DNA of 8,379 bases from Candidatus Heimdallarchaeota archaeon (GTDB lineage Archaea; Asgardarchaeota; Heimdallarchaeia; Heimdallarchaeales; Heimdallarchaeaceae). The notes under the pieces were generated by a model, which saw only the letters and a program-made list of their open reading frames with translations, searched no databases and was not told where the DNA came from. Positions 5,127-8,379 of this stretch are shown in pieces. The DNA lies in NCBI GenBank assembly GCA_030603505.1, contig JAUVXQ010000044.1:1-8379 (forward strand), written 5' to 3'. A program made the position numbers and the translations under genes. The stretch's first letter is position 1. Every line of letters begins with the position of its first letter.

Positions 5127-6368
5127 ATGGATAGAATAAGAATGAAAGCAGTAATTTTAGCTGGTGGGAAAGGGATAGATCTTCATCCACTCACCCAAAC
5201 TAGACCCAAACCAATGATAACGTTGTTGGGAAAACCATTACTCGAATATCTTATAGTAGAATTAAAAGAAGTTGGTTTAACAGACATTCTCATTGTAACA
5301 GGGTATAAAGGTGAACAAATTCGGAATCACTTCAAAAAAGGAAGAGATTTTGGAGTAACAATACAATACGCAGAGCAGGGAGAAAAAGAAGGAATCGAAG
5401 CAGCATTAGTAGCCGCAGAGAAATCAGTCAACAATGATACAGAGTTTTTACTACTATTTGGAGATATAGTGTCTGAGAATGGATTGATACAACGAACATT
5501 GAATGCTTTTGAGAATACTCAAGCCGATATGGCTATGGCGCTCACTTTACAAGGAGATAAGGGGGATTTCGGTATAGTAGAGATAGATTCGATGGGTTTT
5601 GTGAAGAAAGCAGGATTAAAGGAAGAAAGGACAGCATCTTCTGGAAATTATATTGATGCAGGATGTTTTGTTATGCGTTCAGATATCCTTGAAGACATAA
5701 AACAAGGAAAATCACTGACCCAAGCGATTAATACTAGAATTGAAAGTGGTGCAAAAGTAGCGGCTGCAATATGGGAGAAAGAATGGTATGACATAGGAAA
5801 ACCTTGGAACATTATACAAGCAAATATGATGCTGCTGTCCAAATTTCAAGAATCAAGAATATCCAAAGGAGTAAAACTGGAATCTAATGTTGTGTTAAAA
5901 GGTGTTGTGATAATTAAAGAAAATACAGTAATTAGTTCAGGAACCGTATTGAACGGTCCTATATATATTGGTCCCAATACCTATATTGGTAATAATGTCC
6001 TTATTAGGGACCACAGCTCTATAGGGGAGAAGTCTCTGGTAGGATTTGGAAGTGAAATCAAAAACTCCGTTCTGTTTAATGGAACAAAAATTTACCGTCT
6101 ATGCTATGTTGGGGATAGTGTTTTAGGAGCAGATACAATCTTATCATCAGGTGTGATAACTGTAAATACAGAGACTCCAAGGAGAAAGATAGAGATGACT
6201 ATAGGTGGCAAGAAAATAAAAACCAATCTTCAAAAACTGGGAGCAATCATTGGAGATAAATGTGAGATAGGGGTAAACACACTCATTTTTCCAGGAAGGA
6301 GAATAGATTCAGGTAGTATAATCTTACCTGGTACAAAAATTGAAGAAGATATAGAAAACAAAAACTAA
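5127..6368 (+). CDS. Archaeal GlmU-like nucleotidyltransferase/beta-helix protein with altered active sites
   Basis: A 413-residue two-domain protein. Residues 6-235 form a sugar-phosphate nucleotidyltransferase fold, with LAGGKG (11-16), RPKPM (26-30), FGD (111-113), NYIDAG and WYDIG (Asp222). Residues 248-401 are a left-handed beta-helix of hexapeptide repeats ending GAIIGD...GVNTLIFPG, as in archaeal bifunctional GlmU enzymes, which make UDP-GlcNAc from GlcN-1-P, acetyl-CoA and UTP. Two key positions differ. The usual GxGTRLxPLT reads GKGIDLHPLT, with Asp18 in place of the signature Arg, and the usual acetyltransferase PHLxYVGDS reads YRLCYVGDS, with Arg324 in place of the catalytic His. 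Tyr327 and Asn347 remain. It may be a pseudo-enzyme, a regulatory partner, or act on another substrate. ATG 5127 is preferred because of GTGAGAG upstream; ATG 5142 (MKAVILAGG) and TTG 5091 are alternatives. Confidence 0.88.
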   Translation: MDRIRMKAVILAGGKGIDLHPLTQTRPKPMITLLGKPLLEYLIVELKEVGLTDILIVTGYKGEQIRNHFKKGRDFGVTIQYAEQGEKEGIEAALVAAEKSVNNDTEFLLLFGDIVSENGLIQRTLNAFENTQADMAMALTLQGDKGDFGIVEIDSMGFVKKAGLKEERTASSGNYIDAGCFVMRSDILEDIKQGKSLTQAINTRIESGAKVAAAIWEKEWYDIGKPWNIIQANMMLLSKFQESRISKGVKLESNVVLKGVVIIKENTVISSGTVLNGPIYIGPNTYIGNNVLIRDHSSIGEKSLVGFGSEIKNSVLFNGTKIYRLCYVGDSVLGADTILSSGVITVNTETPRRKIEMTIGGKKIKTNLQKLGAIIGDKCEIGVNTLIFPGRRIDSGSIILPGTKIEEDIENKN

Positions 6369-6379
6369 AGGAACTTTGT

Positions 6380-6405
6380 AAGAAGAAAAAAGAAGAAAAG
6401 AAGAG
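6380..6405 (-). terminator. Pyrimidine tract terminator of the UPF0147 gene
   Basis: The plus strand is almost pure A and G here, so the minus-strand transcript reads as a long run of C and U with blocks of U4 and U6. It begins about 32 bases after the UPF0147 stop codon. U-rich tracts end transcription in archaea. The tract sits between two convergent genes and would not serve the plus-strand one. A short palindrome TTCTTAAGAA lies at 6408-6417. Confidence 0.5.
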
Positions 6406-6437
6406 GATTCTTAAGAAAGTTTCAGTGGGTAAGTATC

Positions 6438-6716
6438 TCAATAATCGAAATCTGTTATCTCAAGAAGAGTCATAATCTGAAGGAGTATAGTCCGAGCATG
6501 GGCAGGGCAATTTGGATCTTGACTAATTTCATCCAATATTTCTATAGCATTGTTTGCTTTTACGGCTAAACTTAATTCGGGTTCAGTGTCCCTTATTATC
6601 GCAAGAGAGTTAACTGCTGCTCTTCTAATGTTTCGGGGAACTGTTGTATCTTCACTTACTCTATCTAATAGCTGAATTGCTTCATTTACTTGCTGTAATG
6701 TTTCATCCTCGCTCAT
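6438..6716 (-). CDS. UPF0147 family protein
   Basis: A 92-residue acidic, helical protein of the archaeal UPF0147 family, whose function is not established. The family hallmarks are plain: VPRNIRRAA (residues 26-34), the repeat-like NAIEILDEISQDPNCPAHAR (56-75) and a terminal LLQIMTLLE helix. Two related helical halves are visible, AIQLLDRVSEDTTVPRNIRR and AIEILDEISQDPNCPAHAR, so the protein probably arose by internal duplication and packs as a helical bundle. There is no signal or membrane segment, so it is cytoplasmic. A GAGGTG ribosome binding site five bases before the ATG fixes the start. It is convergent with the GlmU-like gene and divergent from the GT-C gene, so context offers no partner. 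The length is normal for the family. Confidence 0.9.
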   Translation of the reverse strand: MSEDETLQQVNEAIQLLDRVSEDTTVPRNIRRAAVNSLAIIRDTEPELSLAVKANNAIEILDEISQDPNCPAHARTILLQIMTLLEITDFDY

Positions 6717-6721
6717 TTTAA

Positions 6722-6727
6722 CACCTC
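6722..6727 (-). promoter_or_regulatory. Ribosome binding site and upstream promoter of UPF0147
   Basis: GAGGTG on the minus strand, five bases before the ATG at 6716, is a near-ideal Shine-Dalgarno motif. A TATA-like stretch (minus-strand TAATATA, 6758-6764) lies about 45 bases upstream of the start codon, giving a leader of about 20 bases. Confidence 0.55.
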
Positions 6728-6903
6728 TACTAATGCAATCTCCGATACCCTCAACAGTATATTATTTTTTAATGCTTTCGGTTTATTCGAAATATTAAAC
6801 GTTTGTAGATTAAATTGAACTAGCTACTTGGAGAAAGGCTTTCTAGCACTTATATTAAAAAAATAATATACTATAAAATTCTGAAGATTTTGTAACAATC
6901 AGA

Positions 6904-6911
6904 TTTATAAA
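6904..6911 (+). promoter_or_regulatory. TATA box, leaderless start of the GT-C gene
   Basis: TTTATAAA is centred 26-27 bases before the ATG at 6934, so transcription should begin at or next to the start codon. No ribosome binding motif lies between them, consistent with a leaderless message. Confidence 0.55.
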
Positions 6912-6933
6912 AGCAGAAATTTTTCTTTGATTT

Positions 6934-8379
6934 ATGGAAGAGAGGAAAAAAGAAGATAAAATTACATACCAGTGGATGTTTCCTTTCTTCATTGAACTGG
7001 TATCTATTTTAATACGTATTCCTAAAATACCACACATATATGGATATGATGGTTTTGAAATCATCTGGATGGCCTACGCTATCAAAAACGGGGCACTCAT
7101 TGGCCAGCAAACTTGGTTAATTCATCCATTATCTTATCTTGGTTTTTACCCCTTTTCCCAATATCCAGTTGGTTTACCACTAATTTTAGCAGGATTTCTT
7201 GCTATTGGAATCCCTCTAACAATTTCGTTAGTTACAATTGATATTTTTTTAACAGTAATTTGTGTTATTGGAGCATATAAACTTTCAAAGATGTTTTTCC
7301 AAAAGGAGATTTATAAGAACACCTTTTTAATCATGATTTTATTAGGAAGTAAGGATTTTTATAACTACACATACTTTACTGTGCATCCGCGAGGAGTATT
7401 ATTGGCATTATCACCTTGGTTCTTGTATTTTCTTTTTAAAATAAGAGAAGAAAAAAAACTCTTTTCATCAATCAAATTACTAGCATTATTTAGTGTTATG
7501 ATATTATTTTATAGAATCTCTTGGCTTTACCTTATTTATTTAATCCCTTTTGCATTTATGATGATCTTTTCTGTAAAGAAAATAAAAGAATATGGAGTAA
7601 GAATCCTGGGAAGTAAAGTGTTGAAGATGGTGTTCCTTTTCTCTGCAATTGGAATAATGGTTGTGGGTTTTATAATAACACCTGATTTTGATGTTTCACT
7701 ACAATCCCCAATTGTTGAAGGCACAACAATAATATCACAAATTGCTACTTTGGGAATGATTTACTTCTCAAGCCTTGGAATCATATCGTTGTTCTTGCCA
7801 ATAGGTTTGTTATCAATTCTCTTTATTGAAAAAAGCGTATGTGTAAAAAAAAGAATGTTTTTGTTGGTTACTATACTTTTTATGGCATTATCATGGAAGA
7901 TTCCCGTTTATTCAATTGTTCTCTTTTTACCAATTTATGTGTGGATTAGCGTTTTAGGGGTAAAAACAAGTGTAGACATGATTGAAAAAAGGATGAAATC
8001 TAAATATTCTGCTTTCCTAATCTGCTCTTCCATAATTTTAGGTGCAGCAATTATGTTCCATATTATATACTCTCTAGCAATTGTATCTGTAAAAGTCACA
8101 TACTTTGTTACTTTAGGAGCAATAATAATATATGGGTTTTTTGTCGTCTTTCAAAGGTATATACTTAAAATTAGGGTGAAACATTGGAAGCAGATTTTCG
8201 TCTTTTCAATAATTATTGGTAATGTTTTCTTCCTTCAGACAACTTACGAAGGGCAAGAGAGGTACGCTAGTATAGGGGTAGCTCCATTCACAGTAGATTA
8301 TTCTCAAAATCACATAACAGAAGACGAACTTCTTGTGATAAACTACATAAAGACAGAGGGAATCGAAGGGATTATTATT
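6934..8379 (+). CDS. GT-C-type polytopic membrane glycosyltransferase (partial, C-terminus off the edge)
   Basis: The first 482 residues of a polytopic membrane protein, open at the right edge. About 11-12 hydrophobic segments span residues 15 to 435. Between the first two is a loop with YGYDGFEIIWMAYAIKNG (Asp39) and then FYPFSQYPVGLPLILAG. This pattern of an acidic residue followed by a YP-x-G-x-P entry helix is typical of GT-C glycosyltransferases (PMT, GT39 and oligosaccharyltransferase relatives), which use lipid-linked sugars on the outer face of the membrane. After the last helix a soluble part begins with ITEDELLVINYIKTEGIEGI, like the start of the C-terminal domain in that superfamily. 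The ATG at 6934 follows an in-frame TGA and a TATA box placed for leaderless transcription. The acceptor and sugar cannot be inferred, and the exact family is uncertain. Confidence 0.72.
   Translation, partial: MEERKKEDKITYQWMFPFFIELVSILIRIPKIPHIYGYDGFEIIWMAYAIKNGALIGQQTWLIHPLSYLGFYPFSQYPVGLPLILAGFLAIGIPLTISLVTIDIFLTVICVIGAYKLSKMFFQKEIYKNTFLIMILLGSKDFYNYTYFTVHPRGVLLALSPWFLYFLFKIREEKKLFSSIKLLALFSVMILFYRISWLYLIYLIPFAFMMIFSVKKIKEYGVRILGSKVLKMVFLFSAIGIMVVGFIITPDFDVSLQSPIVEGTTIISQIATLGMIYFSSLGIISLFLPIGLLSILFIEKSVCVKKRMFLLVTILFMALSWKIPVYSIVLFLPIYVWISVLGVKTSVDMIEKRMKSKYSAFLICSSIILGAAIMFHIIYSLAIVSVKVTYFVTLGAIIIYGFFVVFQRYILKIRVKHWKQIFVFSIIIGNVFFLQTTYEGQERYASIGVAPFTVDYSQNHITEDELLVINYIKTEGIEGIII

Noticed and set aside
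5648..5842. Minus-strand reading frame of 64 codons
   Set aside because: It is antisense within the conserved nucleotidyltransferase domain.
6855..7064. Minus-strand reading frame of 69 codons
   Set aside because: It overlaps the promoter and first codons of the GT-C gene, whose coding frame is far longer and better supported.
7536..7724. Minus-strand reading frame of 62 codons
   Set aside because: It is antisense inside the membrane protein and shows no recognisable features.

Overview
The window looks archaeal. A 92-residue protein at 6438-6716 (-) fits the archaeal UPF0147 family, and several genes have a TATA-like box about 26 bases before the start codon with no ribosome binding site, which is the leaderless layout common in archaea. 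Base composition is AT-rich. A large surface beta-propeller with calcium-type repeats, an archaeal GlmU-like two-domain protein and a Cas4-family nuclease would suit an Asgard archaeon, but the sequence alone does not fix the lineage.

Layout. On the minus strand, 1-1201 is the N-terminal 400 residues of a long basic protein running off the left edge. Its visible C-terminal end weakly resembles the part of TnpB/Cas12-type proteins just before the RuvC domain. Next on the minus strand, 1475-3136 encodes a membrane-anchored eight-bladed FG-GAP-like propeller with DxDxDG repeats. A small basic protein at 3297-3533 (-), possibly a doubled AbrB-type fold, has its own leaderless promoter and shares a divergent intergenic region with the next gene.

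On the plus strand, 3679-4335 is a stand-alone Cas4-like Fe-S exonuclease with no cas1, cas2 or CRISPR array in view. It is followed by two small paralogous zinc-ribbon proteins (4420-4662 and 4776-5012). Each has its own TATA-like box about 60 bases upstream and an inverted repeat at or just after its stop codon. At 5127-6368 is a nucleotidyltransferase/left-handed beta-helix protein of the archaeal GlmU type. It has lost the signature arginine of the first domain and the usual histidine of the second. UPF0147 (6438-6716, -) converges on it. From 6934 to the right edge is the first 482 residues of a polytopic GT-C-type glycosyltransferase.

How the genes relate. Most appear to be transcribed singly from their own promoters, so operon logic is weak. 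The propeller, the sugar-nucleotide-type protein and the GT-C protein all fit a cell-surface or glycosylation theme. The Cas4-like nuclease and the zinc ribbons could relate to nucleic-acid metabolism. The edge protein may belong to a mobile element. No array, tRNA, rRNA or complete insertion sequence was seen. No stretch longer than 300 bases lacks a gene; the longest gap is 1202-1474.
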